NCBI GenBank assembly: GCA_022315425.1
Contig: JAIUPT010000042.1
Location: forward strand, 682,001-746,000
DNA: 64,000 nucleotides
From: Pseudevernia furfuracea
Lineage: Eukaryota; Ascomycota; Lecanoromycetes; Lecanorales; Parmeliaceae
Direction: 5' to 3'
Shown: piece by piece, positions 1-12,197 of the stretch
Layout: each line of letters starts with the position of its first letter
Numbering within the stretch: the stretch's first letter is position 1
The notes under the pieces: generated by a model
Database searches by the model: none
Seen by the model: the letters and a program-made list of their open reading frames with translations, nothing else
What the model was told of the DNA's origin: nothing
Made by a program: the position numbers and the translations under genes

Positions 1-3000
1 AGCAATAGCTACAAGGTTATAATAGATCGATTTAAATATAAGAGATAACGTGCTCGGCTTAGCTAAAAGCTGAATCGATCACTACAAGACTTTGAATAAA
101 TGATATCGATTCAATTTCAACTCTTAATTCATTTTAGCTTTTTACAATTCAATTTCTCTACGCTCCTTCATCGTCGATCACTCACTAGACAAATAGTGAC
201 GATCTGATTGTCAATGAGTTTATGTTAAGAGAAGATCCTTCGTGGTCGACGATATAATTAATCGCACGATGTCATCTACTCTGGACAAAGATTTATACGC
301 CGTTTATTTTCGTCTTTAATTAGTATCGAAAGATTCTTGATTAGACTAAGATGTTGAAACAGAACGGGTGCGCTTATAAGACAAGTACTGAGATTGCTGA
401 GTCGATTAGCGCGATTAGAGTTTTTTATTGATGTCAGATCGATAGCTTCTTGATTGCACTCGATTATGCTTTAAGCTCTAAGCTTCCTTTTTATCCCTAT
501 CTAGAGAATACTGTGTCGCGTATTAGAGACGAATCTCAATGATAGATACTTCTTTATATTAAGTTGAAGAATTTAACACTATCGACGTTTTAAGAAGATC
601 AAGATAAATACGAAAATCGAAAAGAAAAATCGAACTTCTAAAAGAGTCGTTGATGGAATTAAGCTTTATGCGTATAACGAAGATACTAGACGAAGATAGA
701 GAGTCTCTATTAGCGAATTTGAGAACTACTTAGAAAAGACAACATCTTTATAAGAAATATTTAATGATCGAATTAGTCTTTATATATATTAGATTTGAAT
801 CTCGAAGAATAGATCTATCTTAAAGAAGCTAGCGAGCAAGAATTGACATAAAGTTTAATTTGAGATAGACGTACCTTTTAAAGAAAAGTCTTTTGATAAG
901 ATTATAAGATAGCTATTTGAAGATATAAAGACAAACGAGAATTAATAGTTAAGGGCGAAGTAGATAATACACAGAATTATTTTATACGTTCGTTAGAACC
1001 GTATATTACTAACTGTGAAGTGTTCGTCTCTTCGAATATATGAATTTCATTAAATGAAAAGATGTAGCGAATGACAGTAGTGTCTTAAATGTATTAGATA
1101 GTCTTAACGTTTATAACTTTAAGAATATATAGACTTCTACGAACAAAAAAAGATAATCAACGATTATTAATTCTTATCTGCACGTGTCGATCTTTTTCGT
1201 TTGTCTCTTCGCTGCGTCTAATATTTCGTCTTAAACTTTCGTAGTAGTTTCTATGCGTTTTCTAACTCGCGTTCGAGCAGTTATATCTTCTTTTAATATA
1301 TCTTATATTTATAATTCTTTCTTCTTCGTCTCTTATCAACGATTCTCACGATCTCTCACTTCTCTTTATTTAATGCTGAATCTTTTTAATTCTAATGTCG
1401 CTCAGCGTGAGAGAAATAGATAGTCGTTATAATTTCGTTATCATCTTCATAGATAGTCTATTTAACTCGATTTCGACATAATGCGACACTAAAAGAGATC
1501 GAACGATTAATAAAGAAGGGAGTGAGTTCGATGATAAGAGAACTTAAGCAGTCGTATATCTTTGTCTGTTCTCTCGAATAGAAGCTTTGAAGATGTACGA
1601 TACGAATCTCAGACTTCACACTCGTGATTCTAATAGAAGCGTTAGTTTCGCTAATCTTTTCGTCGTTATTCTTCATCACGAGAGAGTTATTTAAAATACG
1701 TTAGTAGAAATTTCAAATACTGATCAGAAATGTACTAAGAAACACACATTAACTGTTATTAACTACACTGAATCGACTTAAGCTTGTTATTTTTTTACGT
1801 TGCTGAAATTTTCGCGAAAAGAAAGATCGTCTAAAGATAGACTTAGATTGCGATCGAATTCGTACAAAATCAAGATCGCTTAAGTTATTATCGATATTAT
1901 CTATCTTGTCGATTACGATCGCGTCTTTTTAAAGTTATTAAACGTATTTATAGAAACTAATATCTGCGTATTAATCTTTAAGTCGAGTCTTCTTTAACTT
2001 CTATATATCTTCTTTATTCTCGTTTAAATCTATACTATTTACTGTGCGCTTGAAGAAATCTCGAATTTCGATAACGTTTATAACTCTTATAGATTTAATA
2101 TTCGTAAAGCTCGTTGAACTTCACATTTATAAGAAGTTAATCGAATCTATCGTTGATTTTATGACGTCTTCTCTAAGCGAAGATCGTTATAAAATCAATA
2201 ATAATTTAGAACTTAACGACGTAATAGATAATCGAAGAAAGTATAAGATGATGTTATCTATATTGTAGCTAATTTCTTTATTTTCTTTCTCTTTCTCTTA
2301 ATAAAAGTGACGAGATTCGATATTTTTGAAATTAATTTTTGTATCGTATTTCGACGAGAGAAGAATAATAGAGAGTGAAAGAGAATTAGAGATAAGATCT
2401 TTTATCTTCTCGCGGAGAATAAAATATCTAAATAGACGTTATTTGTTAATACTTAAATCTGTTAGCGAGAATTTGTAAAGTCGTACTTAGCTTCTAAGTC
2501 TATTATAGAAGTTTATAAAGTGTTAAGAAAGTAGTGTCTTTCGTCTTGTTTAAAAGTCGAATCATCGATTCTAGAGTGAATGCTGCTGCTGTTATCGATA
2601 TTCGTATTCTTATCTTCACTTAGTTTTAAGCTCGATTGTTACGACTCTCGTACTTCTTCGATATCGAGTATTAGTTTCTCAAAGAATAAAAAGCTTTTAT
2701 CTTTATCGTCTCTACTGCGACTACGACTGAGATCGAGTTCGTTTAAAAGAGTTAAAGCTGTTATTGAAGATCTAAAAAAAGCAAAGACGACGAATATTAT
2801 CTTCGACGTATAGTTTCGTGTCTTTGAGATCTAGTGTATACTTATAGAATAACAGATCAAGAGAATTCTTCGTCGACGAGCCCGTGAATTCAAGAACTTT
2901 GATTAGATCGTAGTCGTTGAGTGATTCACCTTATTCGTCGTTGAATCTAAGAATCGTAGAAACATATTCCTCTTCGCAGATAATAAGAACATTATTAATC

Positions 3001-3359
3001 GACGTCATCGATGATTTTTTGTTAGTCAAATCGACTTTAATAAGAAATTGATAGAACTAAATGAAATTCAAATTAATTAGTGTTATTATGTCTCAAATGT
3101 AAATAAAGGAGCTCTGTGTGAAGTCTGAAGTTGAAAATTCGAGACGCTTAGAATAAGGCGAGATAAGAATTATATGCGCTTCTGAGTTATATTCATAGCG
3201 ATGATATCGTGTCTGCACTCTCTTCAATCAATAATAGCTGAAGACGTTATCTTAATATCGTTTCTTTCACTCACGTATCTGCTGTCTGCTTCTCTTCAAC
3301 AACTTTAATCGTCGATCTCTGATTATTATCGCTTAGTCTTTATTTATCTGACTTACACT

Positions 3360-3850
3360 CTGCGACACGTGCTGACGCAGTCTCTCGACCCTTGTTGCCT
3401 CGTATTCAATTCATATTCCATATCGATCGTCTTCACTGCGCCCCTCGGAGATATTCAATTGTCGAGCCAGGTCAGCTGTAGCTGTCTAGGTCTTGCGTGC
3501 TGGGACTTCTGCAACAGATCAGAGGCATTACATCCTCTCCGATCCACAGCGAAAAGCGAGATCATCGTCTCAAAGCCACGTCACTAGAACGAGGTGAATG
3601 CGGGAACCTGGTCAGCGTAGTCAGGCAAACATGGAAAGAGCACTATCGATCAAGGATCAAGGCGAGGAGATTCCATTCCTTGGTTTTGGCTCATCGCCGC
3701 TGCTCGGCTTATGCTCAGCCTCTCTGATATTACATTACTCAATCACGGCGGAGGGGCGATCCCTGTTCACGCGGTCAGGCAGACGTATAGGGAGGCATTT
3801 CTTTCATTGATCATGTGACAGCCATCTTCGAGTCAGACAGTTACTTTATC
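3360..3850. other. GC-balanced island inside the AT-rich block
   Basis: About 490 bp with balanced base composition and normal CpA/TpG content lie between heavily AT-rich flanks. Several short ORFs of 70-76 codons cross it in different frames, but none resembles a known protein. It may be a younger or single-copy insertion that escaped mutation, or a remnant of unique sequence. I see no terminal repeats or target duplication around it. Confidence 0.5.
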
Positions 3851-5165
3851 CTAGAATGCTCGTCGCAAGCTGAAATTTCTTATCAATGTCGTCGCGGAGT
3901 CGCAGATTAGCTAAGCGATAATGAAATAGTAATTAACACAGAAAGATCGAGATAGAAAGATTTAAATCGATAGATTTGAGCGATGAGACGCTTTAATATG
4001 AACGAAAAAGAAATTATCTTCGTTCGTTGAGAGCGGAGCTAAGCTGCAACGCGGGCGATAAGATACGAGATAACAAATAAGATGATTCGTCTTTATCGCT
4101 AGCTTCAGTCATAGACGAAAGTGAGTAGATTAAGAGCTGACGAGAGTAAGAGATACAGCAAAGTAATCTCGAAGAAAAAGATTATTAACAAAACGTCTCA
4201 TATAAAGATCAAAGTATAACGATCGACGATGATCGATAGAAGTTAGTTAGATAGTCAAGAGAGATTACGCAGACTCTTATAATGCGAGAAGAAGCGAGAG
4301 ACGATAGAAAGATATGAAAGAAAGATGAAGAGAAAAGTGAAAAAACAGCGAGAAATACAGATCTTTATATCTTTGAGAAAGCGACGAGTGAGACGATGTC
4401 AGACGCCTTGCCCGAAGAGGTCACGTCAAACTCGACGAGGTCGCGCTTGATCTGAAAGCAGAAAAGAGCGAGCATTTCATCAGAACGCAGATTATTTAAT
4501 AAAATAATAATACGACTAATATATCTTATAAAAGAAACGTTTTTATTATAACTTCTCTTAAGACGTATATAATCAAGAACTCTCGTCGAAAAAATTATTA
4601 GAGACGATATAATATATAAATTAAAAATAGACGAAAAAAGAAAGAAGATCTATTTAAAATAATCGAAAATTATTTAATATAATTTTTTAATATAAATATA
4701 TTACGCAATTATATAATATAGATTCGAAACTTTAAAGTAATATTTAATTCGATTAATTCTCGAATATAATATTTTTAAGTTATTTAAATTATTTAAGTTT
4801 AAGTAATTCTTTCTTCTTTTATCTCACGATTAATAATTCTCGATTAATTAATAATTCTTTATAATCGATTATTTATCTTATCTTTCTTTTTATTATTCTT
4901 ATTGATCTCTTTCTTTAAATATAAATATCTTCGATAATATAAATTAATAAAAGTGAACTAAGTTATAAATATTAAACGAATATCGAATAAAATCTTATTA
5001 TATTATATTTCTTTAAATAAGTCTCGCGCGCTAAGATCTATTAATTAATCGATTAATAACGTATTTTTAATATAATTTAATCGTCTAAATCGTTACGTAT
5101 AAAGAATATAATTATAAAGTCTCTTATTAATATTTTATATTAATTTTTTTTTGATCTTAAAAATT

Positions 5166-5353
5166 TGTTAGAATTAGTATAGAGTCAAGTCATGTAGATG
5201 TATAGAATAATATAACTAGATACAGAACAACTATATACTGAGAGAGAAGGTCATATATGTATGACTGAGTGAATCTATCAAGACACGCTAAGTCTAAAAG
5301 GGAAGTGTCAAAGGAAGATATGTGACAAAGGAATGTAGGGTACGATCGTAACA
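5166..5353. repeat. Left LTR, 188 bp
   Basis: First long terminal repeat of the element. It starts TGTTAG, ends CGTAACA and is preceded by the target copy AAATT. Compared with the right LTR it carries more T and A at transition sites near its start, so it appears more strongly mutated there. Confidence 0.88.
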
Positions 5354-7192
5354 CTACTCTCTCTCTTCGAAAAGACATGTTCTCATGACTGTACTAGAGT
5401 CGTTCGCTATGTATATAAGTGTAAGAAAGACAAAAAGCAGAAAACATGATGCATGAGAACCTGATGACGTAATCCTTTCCGACCACAGTGCTGATCTCAA
5501 GTCGACTCGATGACGTCTTGACGATGTCATGTCGCTAGCATAACGTTATGCGATCGTAGGGGTTCTGAAATGACCTTCATTGATGAAGAATTAAAGAAAT
5601 AATGATCAAGAGAGTGTTTTTGCCAGGCAGCAGCCATTTGATATTCGAATTTCGGACAGAGAAGAAATTCAGAAATGAAGACCTGTGATTGACTGAGGCC
5701 TTTCGAACCGCCCGAATCTTAAATCTTAAATCAATATCATGGCGCTGACGCAGTCTTCTCCTTGGGACCAAATTCATCGAGGGCGACGACGTCATCAATA
5801 ACACGCTTCAGGCCTTCGGCTATGACGTCGTCGACAGTCATAGACTATAGCTCGGAGAGAGGCGAAGAAGGTAGCTGTCATATGACGTTGTTGTTGAATG
5901 AGAAGTCGCTAAGCATTCGAATTTGCCTGAGTAAAAAAACGAGTCTTGACGTCATTCTGAAATGGTCTGAAATCGCTCAAAAACAACATGTTCGAGGTTT
6001 GATCGGATCGCATATTGATTTGAGTACGCTAGCCGAATGCAGTTTAGTTAGAGTTGTTCATGCTCGCAGCAGTCACATTACCTTGTTGTTCATGTCTGCG
6101 ACAGTCTGTTTTATTGTTTATGTTATTCATGTTGTTTATGCTGTTTATATTGTTCATGTAGAATCGAAAAAATGCATCGCATATAGATATGTTTTTCACC
6201 ACTTCAACTCCTATTGACAGCTTGTTCTGAAAGTATCACTATAGATTTGCTCTGTGTCTTTAAGCTCTTGTCATCAAATATTCACCTTCTACTCATGTTT
6301 TGATTATAGTCTCTTATTATTCGACTTCTTCGTCGCTGTGTTGTCTCGTAGTGTTATTCATTGCATTTATTCGCTTCGTACGCCTATCGCTTCGACTATC
6401 GATGTCTTATTAATATTAAGTTCTTGATATTCGTTCTAAGATCGATAGATACTTCGCTGTTAATAATCTGTCTGACATAAATTACGCCCGTAACTTAAGC
6501 GTCTAATTCGTAGAATTTATATTATAATTCGTTATGTCGTGAAAATAATAGAAAGAGAAAAGAAAGAATCGAATATGTTGTGTTATTATAGCAGACTCAC
6601 TTGTCGTGTTTCGAATATGTCACAGCTTCGTCTGCTTCTGATGTCGTGCAGATGGCTGAAACTAAGACTATCGATGTTGAAAGAAGGAAAAGTATAAGAT
6701 GTCGATTTTCTTTGTTCTTATCTAACTTCCTTGTTTGCTGATCGTTTGACACCCCGCAAAGAATAGTTATTTGCGATAATGTGTTGAGAAATTCAGATGT
6801 GAAGCCCAGACGGGATTGAATTTGCGGCTTCTTTATGTGATCGACATGCTTAATGAAGAGGTCGTGCGTTTGCTGATTGTTGTTTCGAATCTAATCTCGT
6901 TGCCTTATAGCAGACTCGCTATGATAAGGGATTGTTTTGACGATTTCTTTCTGATTCGCTAAGTCGTACGAATGATTCAGTAACTTCTTTATCTCTTGCT
7001 CATTGTACATAAGGCGGTTCCGTTATGATTCCTTTTGTCGTATAATGACTAGACTCAGAGATACGATATCTCAATTGTCGATATTGATCTTGCGATCTCA
7101 CTTAGTCTTCTTAACAAAGCTCCTGTCAGTATACTTATTTGAATTCGCTTACTGTCAAAAAAACGAATAAAGTGAGGGTGATCTAGTTGTAG

Positions 7193-7380
7193 TGTCAGGA
7201 CCAGTATAGAGTTAAGTCATGTAGGTGTATAGAATAAGACAACTAGATATAGAACAACTATGTACTGAGAGAAAAGGTCATATATGTATAACTGAGTGAA
7301 CCTATTAAGACACGCTAAGTCTAAAAGAGAAGTGTCAAAGAAAGGCATGTGACAAAGAAATACAGAGTACGATCGTAACA
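7193..7380. repeat. Right LTR, 188 bp
   Basis: Second long terminal repeat, exactly the same length as the left copy. It starts TGTCAG, ends CGTAACA and is followed immediately by the target copy AAATT. Confidence 0.88.
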
Positions 7381-7779
7381 AAATTAAGATTCTATCAAAT
7401 TTTTTAAAGTAAAAAAAAATGTTATTTAATTTTTAATAATTCTTAATAAAGAATATTTTATCTACTAATAAATTTAAAGTTTAATATTCGTTAATATTTT
7501 TTAAAAAATATAGCGTTAAGATAATTAAGCGATATTCGATTATATCGTTTATAATAACGACGTAAATCTTTTTATATTTAAAGATATCTTTTTTTACGTT
7601 TTATATATTTATAAAAAACTTTAACGTCGTATAAAAGATTTTTATTTATTAATATTATCGTTATTAATTTCTAACTTTACGTTAAAAGAATAAATTATCT
7701 TCGCTCTACTCTTTATAAAGAGTTTCGTCGTTATATAAATAAATAAATAAACAAGACGAGTCGTTAACTCGATGAGTTA

Positions 7780-8055
7780 TTATCTTATCGAGTCACTTCG
7801 TCTCGTCGTTATTCTATTAAATCGTTATCTTATCGAATCGTTATTCTTCGTCGTTATCTCTTATCGTTATCTCGTTAAATCGTTATCTCTCGTCGTTACT
7901 TTATCTCGTCATTAATTCGTCGAGTTATTATCTCGAGTCGTTATCTCGAGTCGTTATCTCGAGTCGTTATCTCGAGTCGTTACTCTATCGAGTTATTACT
8001 CTATTAAGTCGTCACTCTATCGAGTCGTTATCTTATTAAGTCGTTATCTTATTAA
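7780..8055. repeat. Degenerate minisatellite, 13-bp core GTCGTTATCTCGA
   Basis: Four almost perfect 13-bp units lie at 7931-7982. Degenerate versions of the same GTCGTTATCT motif extend for roughly 130 bp on the left and 70 bp on the right. The array lies in the AT-rich block and probably expanded from a short seed. No gene function is suggested. Confidence 0.7.
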
Positions 8056-8598
8056 ACAAAAATATAAGAAGAAGACTGCGATCTCTAGTCGAGAAGGATA
8101 TTCGATTCTCGATATTTTTCTTAAGTCGTCATATCGTCGATTCAGCGAGTATTATAACGATCATCTCGAGAATCGATTATTTTAAGAATTCTCATTATAT
8201 AATAACTGCGCGTCTATTGAGACGTATAACGTCGTTGAATATTAATATCAAATCTTATAACGCTATTATAACTAAATTAATTGAGATTTTTTTAATAAAA
8301 TTAAATATAAATCTACTTCTTAATTACTGAGTCATAGCTTCTAATTTAACAAAGTCTTATTTAATTATATATTTTTATTTTTATAATATTTAAATTTAAT
8401 CTGCTTTGATCTTTTAATTATAATTAAGTCTTAATAAAAATATCTATTATACGAAATTATTACTATTATTACTATTATTACTATATTAGTAACTATATTA
8501 TTATAAAACTAACTATTATAATATTATGTAATATTAGATCATTCGAATATATGATAGTTATTTGATAGGATAGATTTGATAGGGTAGATTTGGTTGCG

Positions 8599-8621
8599 CA
8601 AAAAAAAAAAAAAAAAAAAAG
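8599..8621. repeat. A21 homopolymer at the block boundary
   Basis: Twenty-one consecutive A residues (8600-8620) mark the exact change from AT-rich to normal composition. Short tandem TTTGATAGG-like units and an (ATT)n stretch precede it. This could be the 3' tail of a degraded LINE-type element inserted on the plus strand, but no coding trace remains to prove that. Confidence 0.5.
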
Positions 8622-8790
8622 TAAAAAGCTATTGGTCACCTTCGAACACCGTAGCGGGTCGGGGAAATGTATTGCCTAGCGCAAAAAAGTGCTCGCATAT
8701 TTCCAGCAGCTGCAATTTGCTTTAGGGAATGAACCTGCGTGCCGCCAACGGCACATAGTAGCAGCTGCAAGCTGCCCACAGACGATCAAG

Positions 8791-11081
8791 ATGGGTACCG
8801 GCAAAAAAGAAAAGACGAGGAAGGAGAAGCAGGGGAAAGTGGGAGACGGAATGGCAAATGTGAAGGTCAAAGGAGAGAATTTCTACCGGACGGGCAAGCA
8901 GGCAAAAACGTTGAATATGTTCAAAGATGGAAAAGCACAACGGAATGCCAGCGGAAAGGTCACAAAAGCAGCCAACTTTCAAAGTCGAGACAAACCGAAA
9001 GCCCGTGTGGAGCCCAATCGAAAATGGTGAGTCTCATTTTTCGATTGAATGCCTTCTGGTCTTCAAAAGCTGTGTCGGAAGACAAGATCATTCTCCTCTT
9101 TGAACATTTCTCGTCAACTCAACCTTCATCTCAAAGAAGTAACGCTGACTTCGGAAATACAGGTTTAATGCCACGCGAGTCATCTCTCAGGATGCTCTCA
9201 ACAACTTTCGGGATGCAATGCAAGAAAGGGCTTCAGATCCATATCAGATCCTCCTCAAATCTAATAAGCTACCAATGAGTCTGATCCGAGATGGCGAGGG
9301 CAAGAACGGGTTGAAGCAACACCAAGCCAAGATGCATGTGGAATCAGCGCCTTTCGGTGATACTTTTGGACCAAAGCAACAGCGAAAAAGGGTCAAGCTA
9401 GGAGTTGGATCCGTAGAAGACCTTGCTGGAGAGTCAATAAAGATGCATGATACATACCTGGAACGCCTAGCCCAAGCCAAGCTGTTGAGTGGGACATCTG
9501 GCTCGGAAGAGCAGGCTGGCGAGGCCGCACCGGAAGCCGCACTTCTTTCAACAGCAAAGGAAGCCATCTTCTCGAAAGGCCAGAGTAAAAGAATATGGAA
9601 CGAACTTTATAAGGTCATCGACTCTTCGGACGTTGTCATCCATGTCCTAGATGCACGGGATCCCTTCGGTACCAGGTGTCGAAGCGTGGAGAAGTATATT
9701 CGCGAAGAAGCACCTCATAAAAAACTAGTCTTCGTGCTAAATAAATGCGATCTAGTCCCTACAGGCGTTGCAGTAAGTACTACATTTTGTTTGTCGTTGC
9801 CAAACGCTCCCCATTCGTCCCCTTGCAGTGCATCATTTTCCAATCGTCAAGTCAAGAGGCTTTCCTGCACTTTGTGCTTTGCTACCATGGATTGTTACTC
9901 TGTTACGCGTTGGATATATCAACCTCCTTTCCGCCGCGTCTGACCTTTGGGTCTTGCGTAGACTGTTCGCCGTCTTGGGGAGCTAGTCATCAGGATCAGG
10001 GAATGTTGCGTTTGAGTTGAAGACCTTCGCTGCTACAATTGTGGCCGACAGATGAAGGCCTTCTTAGTAATGCATCATACATCGATTTCAGAATGCATTT
10101 TATGCAAAACATCTACTAAACGTCCCCTCAGGCCTCTTGGGTACGCACACTATCCAAAGACTATCCGACCTTAGCCTTTCATGCCTCGATAACCAACAGC
10201 TTCGGCAAAGGAAGTCTAATTCAACTGCTCCGGCAATTCTCCTCTCTCCATTCCAACCGCAAACAAATTTCGGTCGGGTAAGCTTATCACCACTGAAGGT
10301 TTGAGGTCTCCGCTGACAGATATCTTGAACCAGGCTGATAGGTTACCCGAACACGGGTAAATCTTCGATTATTAATACCCTGAGGAACAAGAAAGTCTGC
10401 ACGGTAGCTCCGATCCCCGGAGAGACCAAAGTCTGGCAATATATCACATTAATGAAAAGGATTTACCTCATCGATTGTCCAGGCATTGTCCCGCCGAGCA
10501 ACAATGATTCGCCGGAAGATATCCTCCTCCGGGGAGTAGTACGAGTGGAGAATGTCGAGAATCCCGAACAGTACATAGCCGCCGTCCTCAAGAAATCAAA
10601 GCCGCAGCACATCCAACGTACATATGGAATTAGAGGTTTTGAGACAGCTACAGAGTTCTTAAAGCTGCTGGCCAGGAAGGGTGGGAGGTTACTAAAGGGT
10701 GGAGAGGCAGACGTCGACGGAGCTGCGAAAATGGTTCTGAATGATTTCGTGAGAGGAAAAATCCCATGGTTCACGCCTCCACCCGTGGTAGAGGGACAAG
10801 AAGGGGAAAAGGGCATCGAAGGACGAAAAGGGATGTTAGGCGAGATGGGCAAAGCCAAGACTGCGCGAGAAGAGCATGCTCCAACTGAAGATGTGGATGT
10901 TGAGATGGCCAGGTTGGACGAGGACGGCGACGAAGAAGAGTTCGAAGGGTTCGGTGAGCAAGAAGACGAGGAAATGGAGTCATTAGATGAAGCATCATCA
11001 GGAGACGAGCAGGACGTCGAGTCGGGTATTGCTGAAGAGTTTACCACAACAGCCGGCGGAGTACTACTTGAGGCTGGCTGA
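8791..11081 (+). CDS. NOG2: Nucleolar GTP-binding protein 2 (pre-60S ribosome assembly)
   Basis: Nog2/Nug2 is a nucleolar and nuclear GTPase needed for late maturation of the 60S subunit before export. Exons are 8791-9026, 9163-9772, 10132-10277 and 10334-11081, giving 579 aa; all joins keep frame. The ATG was chosen because the protein then begins MGTGKKEK, as in yeast; an in-frame upstream extension starts without ATG context. The GTPase motifs are in circularly permuted order, typical of the YlqF/YawG family: NKCD (about residue 274), then GYPNTGKSS (about 334), then DCPG (about 378). The N-terminus is basic, and the C-terminal 60 residues are very acidic. The second intron is unusually long (359 bp) and may host a snoRNA. 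The gene stands alone just right of the repeat block. Confidence 0.97.
9836..10114 (+). ncRNA. Candidate intronic H/ACA snoRNA (snR191-like)
   Basis: In budding yeast the NOG2 intron encodes snR191, which guides two pseudouridines in helix 69 of large-subunit rRNA. Here the second NOG2 intron is 359 bp while neighbouring introns are about 50-140 bp. It contains GTTACTC (9894-9900), the complement of the helix-69 segment GAGUAAC, with AGTCA upstream (9850-9854) that could pair with UGACU on the other side of the target. A CCAAT/GTTGG stem (9840-9844 with 9909-9913) is followed by an ANANNA-type H box, ATATCA (9916-9921). An ACA lies at 10109-10111 just before the branch-point-like ACTAAAC. Against it, the spacing from GTTACTC to the H box is longer than the usual 14-16 nt, and I could not fold a convincing second hairpin. 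Ends are approximate. Confidence 0.4.
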
Positions 11082-11203
11082 TAAGGCCATCTCTTTTAGA
11101 TACAACTAAACATCTGTGTTAATACCGCATCTCGAGGCTTCAGCCCTTCGAATTCCGCAACACGGTACAACACGCAGCGATGTTGCTTGCTACCTTCATC
11201 TGC

Positions 11204-11829
11204 TTATAAACCGTTGGTCATGCTTGCTCCATGTATCGGTTCACTTGCAGAATACTCATCCTTACGCTGCGTGGTGCCTTGATCATGGCACTCAAGCGTC
11301 TCTTTTGTTGAAAGGTGTTCATAGTCGTGGTGCACTGCCGGGAATGTTTGACAGTCAGATTCTCCCAACAGCATCTTGATACAATCTGGGGGGTCTTCAT
11401 AGGCACTCGCATCGTTAGGAGAGAGGTCTTGAAACGGCCGCAGGCGCGGAGGGGAGGGAAGTTTGATCGAGGAGCTGGGCGGCGAGATTGTCGATTGCAT
11501 CGCTGCGGTGCAGCCTGACTCCTGGCCTTCAATTCCCTCGAATAGAATGGAGTTGTGGAGCCAAGATTGAGGAAGAGCCTTAAGTGTTTCCCCATCATCA
11601 ATTCATGACCCTGTCACCCAAAGTATCCCCGCATAAAGCACTTCTTCAGCTTCATGGAGATACGTTTATCACGTCCCCTCAATGACTCGTCCGTCTTGCA
11701 AACTTCTGCCCGCGACACATAACGTTTGTTCACAGTCGCCGTGTCCTCCTGGATGGATTCATCATCAGACACAGGGAGCTCAGATGTAGACGTATTATCA
11801 ATCCTGGATATCGTGGGCATTGTTTTCAT
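11204..11829 (-). pseudogene. Possible hypothetical gene in two frames
   Basis: A real ATG at 11829 opens a 71-codon polar ORF (stop at 11614). A second, better-looking stretch in another frame runs from about 11606 to the stop at 11204 and is rich in S, P, D and E. The two could be exons of one gene, but no GT-AG intron with good donor and branch point joins them: the only in-frame acceptor is near 11590 and its matching donors are weak. It may be a frameshifted gene, a gene with an unusual intron, or noncoding. I recognise no domain. Confidence 0.3.
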
Positions 11830-12197
11830 AAAGAGCCTGGAGTCAGGGGCTTACTGCTAGAAGTGCAACAAACAATGTCATGTTCATTGGCGTGTGTGTG
11901 TGTCGTTCATTGATAGCACCTTGCAAGCTTAGCTCTACTTCGTCGTATCATCTACGCCACTTGCGAACACTCCCCCCAACCCCGCTTTTGTGCGCCTATC
12001 ACAACCCAGTATCCTCTACACCTCCACCTCCACCTCCACCTCCTCCAACTTCTTGCAGCCCTCCCCATCCTTCTCGGCTTCAACTTCAGCCTTGCCCCGT
12101 ACGATAACCCTTCCAACTCTGACAGACCAAGCTGCAGCTCCGCAGTCAGACGCTGGATTTCTAACACTTTGTCCTCATTGAAGAGCATTGTACACAG

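Larger units (their letters stand above)
5161..7385. mobile_element. Small non-autonomous LTR retroelement with 5-bp target duplication
   Basis: Two directly repeated 188-bp LTRs (5166-5353 and 7193-7380) flank 1839 bp of internal DNA. Each LTR begins TGT(T/C)AG and ends CGTAACA, giving TG...CA ends; TGTTA/TAACA is a perfect short inverted terminus in the left copy. The host sequence AAATT is duplicated exactly on both sides (5161-5165 and 7381-7385). By hand the LTRs differ at about 22 sites, all but one transitions, as RIP would produce. The internal region has no recognisable gag, protease, reverse transcriptase or integrase. The longest ORF (5762-6217, 151 codons) matches nothing I know. 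No clear primer-binding site or polypurine tract is visible. The element is therefore an internally deleted or TRIM-like non-autonomous element; Ty1/copia affinity is possible but unproven. Confidence 0.85.
1..8620. repeat. AT-rich RIP-like repeat block
   Basis: The block is strongly AT-rich, with no open reading frame that looks like a gene. CpA/TpG dinucleotides look scarce while TpA is common and CpG persists, which is the pattern expected from repeat-induced point mutation acting on CpA. This is a reading impression, not a computed index. The block contains the LTR element at 5166-7380, a GC-balanced island and a minisatellite, listed separately. The rest looks like mutated transposon remnants whose family I cannot identify. 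It ends abruptly near 8620, about 170 bp before the NOG2 start codon. Confidence 0.8.

Noticed and set aside
5762..6217. 151-codon ORF inside the LTR element as a gag gene
   Set aside because: No zinc knuckle or gag-like region is seen and the second half is simple TTGTTCATG-like repetition. I left it as noncoding interior.
7931..7982. Regularly spaced 13-bp repeats as a CRISPR-like array
   Set aside because: The units are directly adjacent without unique spacers and lie in a eukaryotic repeat block.
8599..8621. A21 run as proof of a LINE insertion
   Set aside because: No LINE coding trace or target duplication accompanies it, so it is recorded only as a possibility.
10463..11047. 194-codon serine-rich open frame antisense to NOG2
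   Set aside because: It is the mirror of the acidic GA-rich NOG2 tail, and the plus strand encodes a clear conserved protein.
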